A program made the position numbers and the translations under genes. Source: JBGAJN01 sp044224905 (GTDB lineage Bacteria > Verrucomicrobiota > Verrucomicrobiia > Limisphaerales > JBGAJN01). Taken from it: a stretch of 64,000 nucleotides of DNA. Positions 18,183-27,537 of the stretch are shown piece by piece. Position 1 is the first letter of the stretch. Every line of letters starts with the position of its first letter. The notes beneath the pieces are model-generated. The model saw only the letters and a list, made by a program, of their open reading frames with translations. It was not told the DNA's origin and did not search any database. Location: the NCBI GenBank assembly GCA_044224905.1, contig JBGAJN010000003.1, forward strand, positions 558,001 to 622,000, in the 5' to 3' direction.

Positions 18183-21100
18183 TCATGGCACGTAGCGGAT
18201 TGCGGTCGGTGGTCGAGCAAAGGTGGTTCCTGCGCCGGGCGAGCCGATTTCGGAAACATCTGGAAACGTAATCTGAACCGGAGGATAAGCGAAAAACACC
18301 CCCGCGCCGATCGCACCCGTTTCGTCGAGACCGGGCAACGTCACTTGCACCGCAGGATATGCGATCGTAGTGCCCGCGCCGGGTGAACCAATTTCGGAAA
18401 CGTCGGGGAAGGTAATTTGAACCGGGGGATAGGCGAAAAACACCCCCGCGCCGATCGCGCCTGTTTCGTCAAGGCCAGGCAACGTCACTTGCACCGGCGG
18501 ATATGCGATCGTAGTGCCGGCACCGGGGGCTCCGATTTCATCGAGGCTATGCAAGGTCACTTCCACCGGTGGCCGCGCAATGCCGGTGGCCGCCGGGCGT
18601 GAGTTGAAATCCAGAGGATCCGAACCGCTGTAGAATTCCACACCATCGGTCCAACCATCGCCGTCGGTATCGGCGAGGAACGGGTTCGTCCCGAGCGAGA
18701 TTTCCTGCGCGTTGGTCAGACCGTCATCGTCACCGTCGTCCGCTGCGCCACCGGTGAGGATCCAGAAATTGTAAGTGAATGTTCCCGCCAGCACATTGCC
18801 GGCGACATCGGTAAGGCCGCCGTTGATGCGCACCTGATAAAGACCGGGCGGCAAATTGGTGCTGAATTGCATCGCGATGCCGTTGACTCCATCACGCACG
18901 CTGATAACGCCGTTGGTCAACAGCACGTCATCGCCAGTACCCAGCTTGAGATCGGCACCGGCGTAAACGAGTTGGAAGTTCGAGGTGGTGAGCGACGCTG
19001 CGGCGATCGGTTCAGTGAAGAACACCACGACGCTGTTGGCGTTGGTGGTGATGCTGTTGGTGGCCGGGAAGGCACGCAGAATCTGCGGCGGCGTAGCGTC
19101 CGGCATCAGCGTGACATTGATGAGCGGCGTGGCATTGGTGTTGCCGCCCGTATCGGTCGCGATGGCCTGCAGCGTGAAGTTCGTTTTGCTCAAAGTGAGC
19201 GCCGGCGTCACGAAACGGAATTCGAACGGGAAGCTTACGTCGGTCAACTGCCTCATCCCATCAATGAAGAATTGCACGTCGCGCACCTGCACATCATCAG
19301 AGGTAACCGCCGCCACGCGGACCGTCTTGCCTTCTTCCACGACACCGTTGGTCGCGTCCAACATGAGGAAGCTGTTGGTCAAAATGATGGATGGGGCAAT
19401 GCCCAAGTTATCGAAAGAACGGTAATTAACGACCTGCAATCCGCCGGTGCCGTCCGCCACATAGGCAATGCCCGAACCGATCGCTACGCTGAATGGATCC
19501 GCGGGCAGGGTGTAGCGGGTGAGGAAGACGCCTGTGTTGCTCGGATTGGAAACGTCCACCACATCGAGTACGTTGCCGAGCGCGCCAGGGCTGCCGACCG
19601 TGACGGCAATGCCTGACCCATTGGGCACCACCATGCGTCCAGCAAGACCGGTGGAATCCACACCACTGATCAACGTCAGCGACGTCGGATTGGCCACGTT
19701 GGCCGTCGCGAAACCTCCGGCAAAACTGCCTTCACCCGCAACGTAAGCGATGCCATTGCCAACAAAGAGTTTCCCCCCGCCCGCCGGCATCGTGAGAGTT
19801 CCGCGGGCGATCATGTTAAGCGGTTCGGTGATATCAATGGCGCGCAGGCGTGAACTCGCGTCCATGCTGTAAACGAACAATCCTTCCGTCGCGAGCCCGG
19901 TGATTGCGCTTCCGCCAAGGCTGAGTGTCTGTAGAAGACTTTGCGTTTGGAGATCGTACGACCAAATCTCAGTGCCCACGCTGACGTAAGCAATCCCACG
20001 GATCACTTCCACCTGCGCGACCGTGTTGCTCACGGTAGCGATCAGTTTCGGTTGGCCAGGGTTGGCGATATTAACGAAGTGCAGACCGCCCGCACCGCCA
20101 GCGACCACTGCAACACCGAGGGACGTGTCCACGGCGACGTCCTGGCAATCACCGGGCAGGTCAAGTCGTCCGAGCAAGATCGGCACTTGGAATTGGCTCG
20201 CATCGACGATCGATATGCCGCGCGAACCGCTTGCGATGTAGGCAACTTGTCCGGGAGTGTTTGCTGGCGCCGCGAGCACCACTTCTTTCGCCTCGCCCAG
20301 CAATGGAAGATTCGCAATTACGCCGTTGACGAAGCCGCGATTGTCCAGCGGGTTGAGCCCTTGTTGAACTTCCGCAAGATCGCTGACCCCGTCGTTGTCG
20401 CTGTCGCGCACGCTCGGATTCGTGCCGATGATCCATTCGGCGAGATCGCTCAAGCCGTCGCCATCGGTGTCGGCGCTTTCATCGGGGCCCATTTGAATCA
20501 CGGGCATGTCGAAGTTTTGTCCGGACGCTGGGGTGACGAACTCGCTCATGCCCACGCGGCGGTTGGACACCTGGAACACCCACTGGCGATACCGATTGTT
20601 CGCCGAGAGGAATACGCCGGCGGGACATAGCGACTGTCCGAGCGAAAGATTTCGCGCGTCCCGCAAGATAAATCCCGTGTCGAGGTTCTCGATGGCAAAG
20701 AAGAATTTTCCCGAGAGGTCCTGCAATTGGCCCGAGCCAAGATTGTTCGTCAGCCCTTCGGCGACTTGATTGACCTTGAGCGCGCACAATGCCAGCGGGC
20801 CGGTGGCGGACTTGAAGCGCAGCGTGAGTTGGCCGTCGCCCACGGTGACGCGCGCGGTGTTGGTGGCAAACTGGCCGTTCGCCGTGCTCGCATTTGCGCG
20901 CAGGTCGCCTTCGGCGAACATCATCGCCTGATTGATCGAGCCGCTGGCATCACCCAGGACGGCTGTGACGTCATACGTGCCGTTGGTGACATCGACGAGG
21001 AAGGTTGCATCCAATGTGCTGACGAAATCCCGAGTCAGGTCGGTCGTTGCCGCGTTGCTGCCACGATCTATCGACGCGACGGCGGCGGCGGACGAAGGCG

Positions 21101-23726
21101 CCCAACCGTATTTTGTCGGCGCGGAATAGATTGTCTGGGCAGTTGCGCTCACGTATCCCGTTTCTGCGGGCGAGTTCGTTGTACCGAAATCCACTTGGAA
21201 CCCAGCTGGCGTGACGACGGTCGGAATGTCCGTGATCGTATCTCCACCTAGTGGAATCAGATTGGAGCCTTTCCCGTGATCATCGTTGACGAGTTGGCCG
21301 GCGGTGTAAGCATCCGCCGCGAGATAGCTCACAAAATAGCCTAGATCGGACAGCGAGCCTACGGTAACGCGGCTCAACGGGTACGGTCCGTTCGTGTTGA
21401 CGAAGCCGGTCATTAATTCGTGGTTGAAAAGCGTGTCGAGCCAATGTTGGTCCGCTGTGCCGGCTCCGCCGGTGTTTTCGACGGGCACGGATGTGTCGTT
21501 GGTGCCGAAGATCGCTTTGTATTGCGCCGTTGCGAAGGTTCCCGTGAAGCGTGGGTTCGCCGTGCCCGCGCCATTGAGCAGTGAAAGGTTGGTCCAGATC
21601 GTTCCGATGCCAAGGACGTGACCGATCTCATGTGTCACCGTAGGAAGGAAACGCATCGACGCATCGAGTTGCGCCAAGTCAGCGGTGTCGAAGGTAATCC
21701 GGCCGCGGCAGGGCAGGGAGGAATTGGTGCGGATCGAGGTCGGCCCTCCGCGCGCGAGGACGTTGCCCGCGCCGTCGATGTTGGTGCCGTAGATGTCGAT
21801 CACCAGGTCATCGACAATGCCGAGGTCTGTTTTCACGTTGGGCAAATCTCCTTTGATTACCTGCTCCCATCGCTGCGCGGCGAGGAGCACGTTGGTCATT
21901 TGCCCCTGGGAGAGATTATTATCCATGAAACGGATAATGATTTGGAAACCATCTCCCGGACTCGTCGGAATATTACCCGTCGTCGTAACACCCCCGCCGC
22001 CGGTCGGAATCGGGCCGTTGGGACCATTGGGGCCACCGGGCCCGCCTGGGCCGCCGGGCGGAAACGGACCAATGCATGGCATACCGGGCGGACACGGATT
22101 TCCGTCGTCTCCACCGCCACCACCACCGCCTCCTCCACCTCCGCCGCCCCCGCCGCCACCACCACCACCGCCTTTGGGTTTGTCACCACCGCCACCAGCG
22201 CCCGGAGGAGTTAAACCATGCCAACCGGGATGGGTCACACCCGTCCCGGGATCCGTGACCACGCTCAAACCATCGGCGGAAACTGTCGCGGTGCCTTCAA
22301 TCACCAGTCGCCCGGTGGTGTGATCAAAGCTGAGGAAGTTCAATTTGGTTCCCGGCGGCGAATTGAACACGTTCGGGAAGGTCATTTTCGCGGGCGTGGA
22401 AAACGCGGATGCCCCCATGGCCTGCACCGTGATGTCAAAGGTGTGTTGGAGAACGCCGGGCGGCAACATGTCACGAACCAGATCAGGCGGAACCACGCTG
22501 ATGCCGATTTGCGCATTGCTGACCGGCAAGCCATTCGAACCGACCAGACTGTTGGAAGAGATTTGAATCGTCAGCAGTTGCTGCTGATTGGTTGGTAGAT
22601 TATACGCCGATCCGGAGGTCAATGTGACCATCGTGTTCGAGCCCGTGCCGACGTTCTGGAGCAGATTCGAACTCAAGCGCGGCAGATAAAACGCATCCAC
22701 TGGCTTGGGCACGCCGTTGACATCAACGATCACCACACCATTGCTGTCGCGCTGATACATGATGACGTTGGTAATGCCCGCGATGAAGTGTGAGTCCATC
22801 ACCATCTCAGGGAAGTAGAAGCCCGCGGGATTATTTGTGGCCGTGCGTCCATCCAGAACCACCTTCACGTTGCCGACCGGCATGTTGGTCAGGAAGAACA
22901 GGCCATTGGTATCGGTGAATGCGAAGTTTGTCTCCATGCCCAGTAGGTAAATCTTCGCGTGTGGAATCGGCTTCGTGTAGGTCACGCCACCGACGAATGA
23001 CAAGTCATCCGGCGTGCGCGGAATCAAATCAGGACCAGGCTCCACGATGCGCCCCTTCAACGTCGTGCCGGGCACTGGAGTAATGCTGGTCGTGCTGAAC
23101 GACACCGATTTCGCGCCGCCCGGCTGTCCGTTGCCGTCTGCGTCCAATACCGTTCCGTCCAGGTTTGTGATTGATCCGCCGTCAACGGTCACCGTGATCT
23201 GCGAGGCATTGGGCATCGCCGCGTTGATGAACAAGACGGCAAAGGATCCGTCATTTGCGGGCGAAATAGTCGCGGGTAGTTTCTGGCCAGCAAACGACGC
23301 GTAGAAATTATTCGAGTTGAGCGAGCTGATCTTCACCGGCTTCACGAAAGTCGCTTTGGGCCGCACCATGACGCCGACTTCGGAAGAGCCCGACGGAGGA
23401 TCAATCGCGACGGCCTTTGGCAGATCGGGCAGGGGAACGAGTCCGAGAATCGATTGCATCAGCCGATCCACGTCCGACTGATTCACCAACCCGTCGGAAT
23501 TCAAATCCGCGAACGGCGCCAAATCATTTGCCAGCAAGGAAGCCCCGCGGGCGTGATTGATCAACAGAACAAGATCCAGCACGGTCGCCTGATTGTCGCC
23601 ATCGAGATCTCCCAGTTTGGCGGGCAACGCGCGAGCGTGGGGGACGATGCTCAATGCCAGGACCACGATCAGCGCGAGAAAAATTCCAGCGCGCACTGAT
23701 TTGGAGAATTGGAGAACCTGGTTCAC
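18183..23726 (-). CDS. Giant secreted protein: dockerin-like, metallopeptidase-like, LVIVD and 24-residue repeats
   Basis: 1847 residues with a signal peptide (AGIFLALIVVLALSIVP). Residues about 38-96 form a dockerin-like pair of calcium loops (GDLDGDNQATVLDLVLLIN and FADLNSDGLVNQSDVDRLM). After Ig-like regions there is a long poly-Gly linker near 505-560. Around residue 695 is VTHEIGHVLGIG, an HExxH motif in a HEIGHxxG context as in metzincins, but the third His ligand is not obvious. Near 1100 are calcium-loop repeats (DTDGDGLSDLAEW, DSDNDGVSDLAEV), then LVIVD-like beta-propeller repeats, a further Ig-like domain, more DGDDDG loops near 1685, and five 24-residue repeats. Heads a secreted-protein operon with a cohesin-like protein. 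Confidence 0.75.
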   Translation of the reverse strand: MNQVLQFSKSVRAGIFLALIVVLALSIVPHARALPAKLGDLDGDNQATVLDLVLLINHARGASLLANDLAPFADLNSDGLVNQSDVDRLMQSILGLVPLPDLPKAVAIDPPSGSSEVGVMVRPKATFVKPVKISSLNSNNFYASFAGQKLPATISPANDGSFAVLFINAAMPNASQITVTVDGGSITNLDGTVLDADGNGQPGGAKSVSFSTTSITPVPGTTLKGRIVEPGPDLIPRTPDDLSFVGGVTYTKPIPHAKIYLLGMETNFAFTDTNGLFFLTNMPVGNVKVVLDGRTATNNPAGFYFPEMVMDSHFIAGITNVIMYQRDSNGVVIVDVNGVPKPVDAFYLPRLSSNLLQNVGTGSNTMVTLTSGSAYNLPTNQQQLLTIQISSNSLVGSNGLPVSNAQIGISVVPPDLVRDMLPPGVLQHTFDITVQAMGASAFSTPAKMTFPNVFNSPPGTKLNFLSFDHTTGRLVIEGTATVSADGLSVVTDPGTGVTHPGWHGLTPPGAGGGGDKPKGGGGGGGGGGGGGGGGGGGGGDDGNPCPPGMPCIGPFPPGGPGGPGGPNGPNGPIPTGGGGVTTTGNIPTSPGDGFQIIIRFMDNNLSQGQMTNVLLAAQRWEQVIKGDLPNVKTDLGIVDDLVIDIYGTNIDGAGNVLARGGPTSIRTNSSLPCRGRITFDTADLAQLDASMRFLPTVTHEIGHVLGIGTIWTNLSLLNGAGTANPRFTGTFATAQYKAIFGTNDTSVPVENTGGAGTADQHWLDTLFNHELMTGFVNTNGPYPLSRVTVGSLSDLGYFVSYLAADAYTAGQLVNDDHGKGSNLIPLGGDTITDIPTVVTPAGFQVDFGTTNSPAETGYVSATAQTIYSAPTKYGWAPSSAAAVASIDRGSNAATTDLTRDFVSTLDATFLVDVTNGTYDVTAVLGDASGSINQAMMFAEGDLRANASTANGQFATNTARVTVGDGQLTLRFKSATGPLALCALKVNQVAEGLTNNLGSGQLQDLSGKFFFAIENLDTGFILRDARNLSLGQSLCPAGVFLSANNRYRQWVFQVSNRRVGMSEFVTPASGQNFDMPVIQMGPDESADTDGDGLSDLAEWIIGTNPSVRDSDNDGVSDLAEVQQGLNPLDNRGFVNGVIANLPLLGEAKEVVLAAPANTPGQVAYIASGSRGISIVDASQFQVPILLGRLDLPGDCQDVAVDTSLGVAVVAGGAGGLHFVNIANPGQPKLIATVSNTVAQVEVIRGIAYVSVGTEIWSYDLQTQSLLQTLSLGGSAITGLATEGLFVYSMDASSRLRAIDITEPLNMIARGTLTMPAGGGKLFVGNGIAYVAGEGSFAGGFATANVANPTSLTLISGVDSTGLAGRMVVPNGSGIAVTVGSPGALGNVLDVVDVSNPSNTGVFLTRYTLPADPFSVAIGSGIAYVADGTGGLQVVNYRSFDNLGIAPSIILTNSFLMLDATNGVVEEGKTVRVAAVTSDDVQVRDVQFFIDGMRQLTDVSFPFEFRFVTPALTLSKTNFTLQAIATDTGGNTNATPLINVTLMPDATPPQILRAFPATNSITTNANSVVVFFTEPIAAASLTTSNFQLVYAGADLKLGTGDDVLLTNGVISVRDGVNGIAMQFSTNLPPGLYQVRINGGLTDVAGNVLAGTFTYNFWILTGGAADDGDDDGLTNAQEISLGTNPFLADTDGDGWTDGVEFYSGSDPLDFNSRPAATGIARPPVEVTLHSLDEIGAPGAGTTIAYPPVQVTLPGLDETGAIGAGVFFAYPPVQITFPDVSEIGSPGAGTTIAYPAVQVTLPGLDETGAIGAGVFFAYPPVQITFPDVSEIGSPGAGTTFARPPTAIRYVP
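18222..18581 (-). repeat. Five 72-bp (24-residue) tandem repeats in the 3' end of the giant secreted gene
   Basis: Residues 1716-1835 consist of five units alternating between two forms, one reading YPPVQVTLPGLDETGAIGAG and the other YPPVQITFPDVSEIGSPGAG. Adjacent pairs are nearly identical at DNA level, giving a 144-bp higher-order repeat and implying recent duplication. Confidence 0.85.
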
Positions 23727-23872
23727 TGCACTACGTTCGGGTTTTGGACACGACTACGTTGACGACCTTTTGAAGTGGTAACGCTTCCTCACCCGCCAAG
23801 TCAATCGACTTCTCGAAAGATTCGTAATTTTCCCTCCTCACGTGCTGGGCAGAAACGCGCTTGCCCGAGGAA

Positions 23873-24721
23873 TCAACCTAGCTTTGGAGGCTTGCGCCCG
23901 TCACTCAGCGGCCGCGGCATCGGAATGGTTTTCTGCCGCGGCTCGTATTTCTGCTTCGTCGGCGCTGCGGCCGGCGCCGGCCACGTGGGCTTCGGTGCGG
24001 TCGATTGCGCGAGCGTCGTCGGGGCGGGTTCCGTTGACCACGTTTGATTCGCCGCCGTATCGCCACCGATCTTGCCTTCGGGAAATTTCATCTCGCCCAT
24101 TTGGAACGCCGCCATTCCCGGCGACACCAGCGGGCCGGGTTTCGGCACCGGCCCGGAGGATGTGGCGGTGTCGAGCACTTGATATCCGTTGACCAGCCAT
24201 TCGAGTCGGCCCGATTGAATATCCGCCAGCAAACCATGCACCGGCACGCGCGGGCCGATGAGCGGACTGCTGCGCACGTGCTCGACGGCCTTGAGGATAT
24301 TCTGCCGCTCGCTGGCGAACACGCCGAAGTATTCGTTCAAATTCTCCGGGAGCTTCGCCCGATCGATCCCCAGTTCGCGAAAACGATCCGTAAGCTTGAG
24401 CATCGTCGTCTTGCCCACGAGACAATCCGTATGGCCGATGATCGCGATCTCGCGCCCGCCCTTGACCGCGCACGCGAGCGCGAGCGAACGCATCGTGCTG
24501 CTGAGCGGCCCGGTGATGATGTTGCCCGCGTTGCGTAACCAAATGAACGACTCCGCCGGCAAACCGAGCGCCGCGGGAAACAACGGATTCAACCGTGGAT
24601 CAATGCACGTCAACGCCACCACCGGCAACGCGTCCGCGAATTGCTCGAGGGAAACGCCCGCACTCGCGTCGCCCGCGGCGGCGCGGTGATTGGCATCCAC
24701 GATGGCTTCGAAGAGGCGCAT
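23873..24721 (-). CDS. Beta-class carbonic anhydrase
   Basis: 282 residues. The zinc ligands and active dyad of beta-carbonic anhydrases are present: CIDPR (Cys39, Asp41, Arg43) and HTDC (His97, Cys100), plus the WLRNAGNII stretch. Residues about 205-282 are a Pro-rich low-complexity tail unusual for the family. The ATG at 24721 was chosen because it begins MRLFEAIVDANH, the normal N-terminal helix; the longer frame would run through the start of the neighbouring small gene. It lies just after the PLDc_N-type gene. Function, CO2/bicarbonate interconversion, is reasonably secure. Confidence 0.9.
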   Translation of the reverse strand: MRLFEAIVDANHRAAAGDASAGVSLEQFADALPVVALTCIDPRLNPLFPAALGLPAESFIWLRNAGNIITGPLSSTMRSLALACAVKGGREIAIIGHTDCLVGKTTMLKLTDRFRELGIDRAKLPENLNEYFGVFASERQNILKAVEHVRSSPLIGPRVPVHGLLADIQSGRLEWLVNGYQVLDTATSSGPVPKPGPLVSPGMAAFQMGEMKFPEGKIGGDTAANQTWSTEPAPTTLAQSTAPKPTWPAPAAAPTKQKYEPRQKTIPMPRPLSDGRKPPKLG

Positions 24722-24732
24722 GCAATGTTTGA

Positions 24733-24939
24733 CTAAGTCGCTCGCTTTCGACCGGCGACGAAATAGATAAAAGCGCCCAAGGCATGGGTGAAAAGGATCA
24801 CCAACGTCCACGCGATTTTTTCCCCGTCGCTCAACGCTGGGCTGCGCAGGCAATCAACCAGCATCCACACCCAAAAAGCGAAGATCGCCAACGCAATGGG
24901 CGCAACGAACAACAAGACTATTTCCCAGCCGCCGATCAT
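24733..24939 (-). CDS. PLDc_N-type small membrane protein
   Basis: 68 residues with two membrane helices (IVLLFVAPIALAIFAFWVWM and IAWTLVILFTHALGAFIYFV) and the conserved segment between them containing DCLRSP. This matches the stand-alone PLDc_N domain, which is often found before cardiolipin synthases but also alone. It sits 11 bases upstream of the carbonic anhydrase gene on the same strand. No catalytic HKD motif, so no enzyme activity is implied. Confidence 0.85.
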   Translation of the reverse strand: MIGGWEIVLLFVAPIALAIFAFWVWMLVDCLRSPALSDGEKIAWTLVILFTHALGAFIYFVAGRKRAT

Positions 24940-25053
24940 TGTGAGGTTCCTTTCAAGTCAGATATTGGTTCCGGCTGGCTGCGGCCATGAGCCAACTTTG
25001 AACCTTCCGCACCGTCATAATTCAAAGCCTGCTTTGGGCCTTCGCGTTTTGAG

Positions 25054-26580
25054 TCATTCCTTCGGTTCATCCTTCTTCATCGCATTCCGCAATGCCGGCA
25101 CTTGCTCCAGCAATTTCTCGAACTTCACGCCGGTCAGGCTTTCGAGGATGGGCGGGAGTTGCGCCATAATCTGCGTTACGTCGCCGGTCAGCTTGCTCGC
25201 GCCGCCGCCGGGGCCGTTGCCGGAATTGATGATGACCATTTTGTCCATCTTCGCGAGCGGTTCGCTGATGCGGCCGGCGATCTCGGGCAGCACCTTGACG
25301 AGCAGTTCGATGACGGCCGCCTGATTGTATTCCTGGAAGGCTTCGGCCTTGAGGCGCGTGGCTTCCGCGGTCGCCTTACCTTGCGCCATGATGATGTCGG
25401 CCTGTGCGAGACCCTTGGCTTTGTTCGCCTCGGCGTCGGCGATACCAGTGGCCTTGTTGACGTCGGCGTTGGCGAAACCGGTTGCCTTGGCAGCGGCGGC
25501 GGCACCGGCGGCTTCGGTTTCGAGCTGGAACTTCTTCGCGTTGGCGAGTGTTTCCACTTTGTAGCGTTCGGCATCGGCGGGCTTCTGCACCATCGCTTCG
25601 AGCTCGCGTTGCTTGCGGAGAATTTCCTGTTGCTGCAGTTCGATCTGTTTTTGTTTCTCGATGATCTGCACCTGCACTTCTTCCGCCTTCACGAGCTGGC
25701 CGGTCTTGAACTTCTGCAAATCATACGCGAGATCGGCCTCGGCTTTCTTCTGGTTCACCGCGGCTTGGTATTGCGCCACGTTGGATTGGTAGTCGCGTTG
25801 GGCCTCGGCGATTTTTGTGTCGGCGGCGAACTTCGCTTCCTGTCCGGCTTGCGTGGCTTGCGAGGACTTTATCATCGCGTCGCGGTCAGCTTCGGCCTGT
25901 GCGATCTGCGCGTCGCGTTTCACCTGCGCAATCCGCGGCTTGCCGAGGGCGTCGAGATAGCCTTGTCCATCGCGGATGTCGCGAATCGTGAAGCTCACGA
26001 TGCCGAGCCCCATGTTCGCCATGTCGCCGGCGGCAACTTCCTGCACCTTCTGCGCAAAGGCGTCGCGGTTCTGGTAAATTTCCTCGACGGTCATCGTGCC
26101 AAGAATCGCGCGCAAGTGACCTTCCATCGTCTGCATCGCGATGTTCATGATCGCGTTCGTGTCCTTGCTGAGGAACTGCTCGGCGGCGGTGGCGATCGAG
26201 ATGTCGTCGCCCTTCACTTTGATCTGCGCCACGCCGTCGACTTTCACCGGCACGCCTTTGCTCGTGTAAACCTCCGGCGTCTGCACGTCGATGGTGAGCA
26301 GTTCGAGCGAGAGAATGTCGACCTTCTCGATGACGGGGAAAACAAACGTGCCGCCGCCCTTGACGATACGGAAGCCGCGCGTCCGCACGGTGCCGTCGGG
26401 ATCGGTCTGGCGGTATTGCCGGCCGGACACCACAAGGACTTCATTCGGTCCGACCTTCGTATAGCGACTCGCCCAGACGAGACCGAAGATGAAGATGACG
26501 ATGAGTATGCCGACGATCGCGGCAGCCGCGAGGCCGGTGCTGGCGGGGAACTGAATGGCAAGGAGCGTGAAGGTGGTCAT
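25054..26580 (-). CDS. floT: Flotillin-family SPFH membrane scaffold protein
   Basis: 508 residues. An N-terminal membrane segment (LAAAAIVGILIVIFIFGLVW) precedes an SPFH/band-7 domain (about 45-230: SRYTKVGPNEVLVVSGRQYR, LLTIDVQTPEVYTSKGVPV). A long Ala/Glu/Lys-rich coiled coil follows (about 230-440), including flotillin-type EA-rich repeats. The protein organises membrane microdomains in bacteria. The NfeD-type gene lies just upstream on the same strand, the usual flotillin partner, supporting the call. Gene symbol is by family resemblance. Confidence 0.88.
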   Translation of the reverse strand: MTTFTLLAIQFPASTGLAAAAIVGILIVIFIFGLVWASRYTKVGPNEVLVVSGRQYRQTDPDGTVRTRGFRIVKGGGTFVFPVIEKVDILSLELLTIDVQTPEVYTSKGVPVKVDGVAQIKVKGDDISIATAAEQFLSKDTNAIMNIAMQTMEGHLRAILGTMTVEEIYQNRDAFAQKVQEVAAGDMANMGLGIVSFTIRDIRDGQGYLDALGKPRIAQVKRDAQIAQAEADRDAMIKSSQATQAGQEAKFAADTKIAEAQRDYQSNVAQYQAAVNQKKAEADLAYDLQKFKTGQLVKAEEVQVQIIEKQKQIELQQQEILRKQRELEAMVQKPADAERYKVETLANAKKFQLETEAAGAAAAAKATGFANADVNKATGIADAEANKAKGLAQADIIMAQGKATAEATRLKAEAFQEYNQAAVIELLVKVLPEIAGRISEPLAKMDKMVIINSGNGPGGGASKLTGDVTQIMAQLPPILESLTGVKFEKLLEQVPALRNAMKKDEPKE

Positions 26581-26644
26581 AGGGATTTCAGGATCAGGAT
26601 TGAGGGTAAGGAAATTGAATCAGGGCTTCGCGTGAGTGGTGGTT

Positions 26645-27229
26645 TCAAGCGAGTGACACGTAGAATTGCGTTCCAACGATGCGCGTAATTTTCACCGTCT
26701 GACCGCTGCTGACGGGCACGCCGCCTTCCGAGCGGGCAGGGGCGGTGTAACGGGTGCCGCTTTGCACATAGGCAATTTCTCCGACGCCGTTCTCCGGGAT
26801 CGGCGTGATAATAGTGGCCGGCGAACCGGCAAGTGTGGCGACCTTCGATTCACTCGAACTTTGCGTGCGCCGGAACACCGCGCGGAACAGCATCAACACG
26901 AGCGCCGCGACACCAAAACCACCCAGCACGGAAAGCGGGATGTTGAGCCATGGACTTTGCGTCGCCTCAATCCGCGTGAAAATCATGCCAAATCCACCGA
27001 ATGCCGTGATGAACGATGCGATGGTGGTGGGGCTCAATGCCGAGAAACCCGGCATGTCACTGAGCGGCTCCGCGCCGGCCTCGGCGTGACCGTGTGCCCC
27101 CGCAACATCCGCGTGCCCCAGGTCCACATGCGCATCGTGCCCGCCAAAGAAGTGCGACGTGAACGCGCTGATAAGGGTGAAAAGGAGTCCCACTCCGAAA
27201 CAGATCAGATAGATCAAAAATAAATCCAT
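26645..27229 (-). CDS. NfeD-like membrane protein, flotillin partner
   Basis: 194 residues. There is an N-terminal hydrophobic segment (LIYLICFGVGLLFTLIS), two further membrane helices in the middle (TIASFITAFGGFGMIFT and IPLSVLGGFGVAALVLMLF), and a C-terminal OB-fold-like region (GEIAYVQSGTRYTAPARSEG through VKITRIVGTQFYVS). A His/Asp-rich stretch (HFFGGHDAHVDLGHADVAGA) near residue 35 could bind metal. A GGAGAGAGG-like purine-rich ribosome-binding site precedes the ATG. Neighbouring flotillin strengthens the assignment. Confidence 0.83.
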   Translation of the reverse strand: MDLFLIYLICFGVGLLFTLISAFTSHFFGGHDAHVDLGHADVAGAHGHAEAGAEPLSDMPGFSALSPTTIASFITAFGGFGMIFTRIEATQSPWLNIPLSVLGGFGVAALVLMLFRAVFRRTQSSSESKVATLAGSPATIITPIPENGVGEIAYVQSGTRYTAPARSEGGVPVSSGQTVKITRIVGTQFYVSLA

Positions 27230-27253
27230 AAGTCCTCTCTCCGTCGTTGTCGT

Positions 27254-27385
27254 TCAGAGTAAGCCGTCAATCACCGCGCCGAGCAAGCTGGAAAAGACAT
27301 GTTCGATTAGCTCGCTGGCTACCGTCGAGATAGCGTCCGCGGCGAGGTCGCTGAAATGATCTCCACCGGCGCCTTTTGTTTTCAT
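27254..27385 (-). CDS. 43-residue hypothetical peptide upstream of nfeD-flotillin
   Basis: An ATG at 27385 opens 43 codons ending in TGA at 27254: it starts MKTKGAGGDHFSDLAADAIS, continues as an amphipathic helix and ends SSLLGAVIDGLL. It lies 24 bases before the NfeD-like gene on the same strand, with a purine-rich AGAAGGGG about 13 bases upstream. Composition (helical, hydrophobic C-terminus) and operon position support a real small protein; no family is recognised. Confidence 0.5.
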   Translation of the reverse strand: MKTKGAGGDHFSDLAADAISTVASELIEHVFSSLLGAVIDGLL

Positions 27386-27537
27386 TGGGGAAAGAAAACC
27401 CCTTCTCAGCCAAGCGCGCACCTATAAATTCGCGGGGCGTTTGTAGCGGGAAGGTGGGGCCACCGCTCCCGATTCCAAATCGAATCCCGCTGGCTCTGCA
27501 GACCGCCGGAACGGACAGCTGTGCAAAGGCGGTGCGC

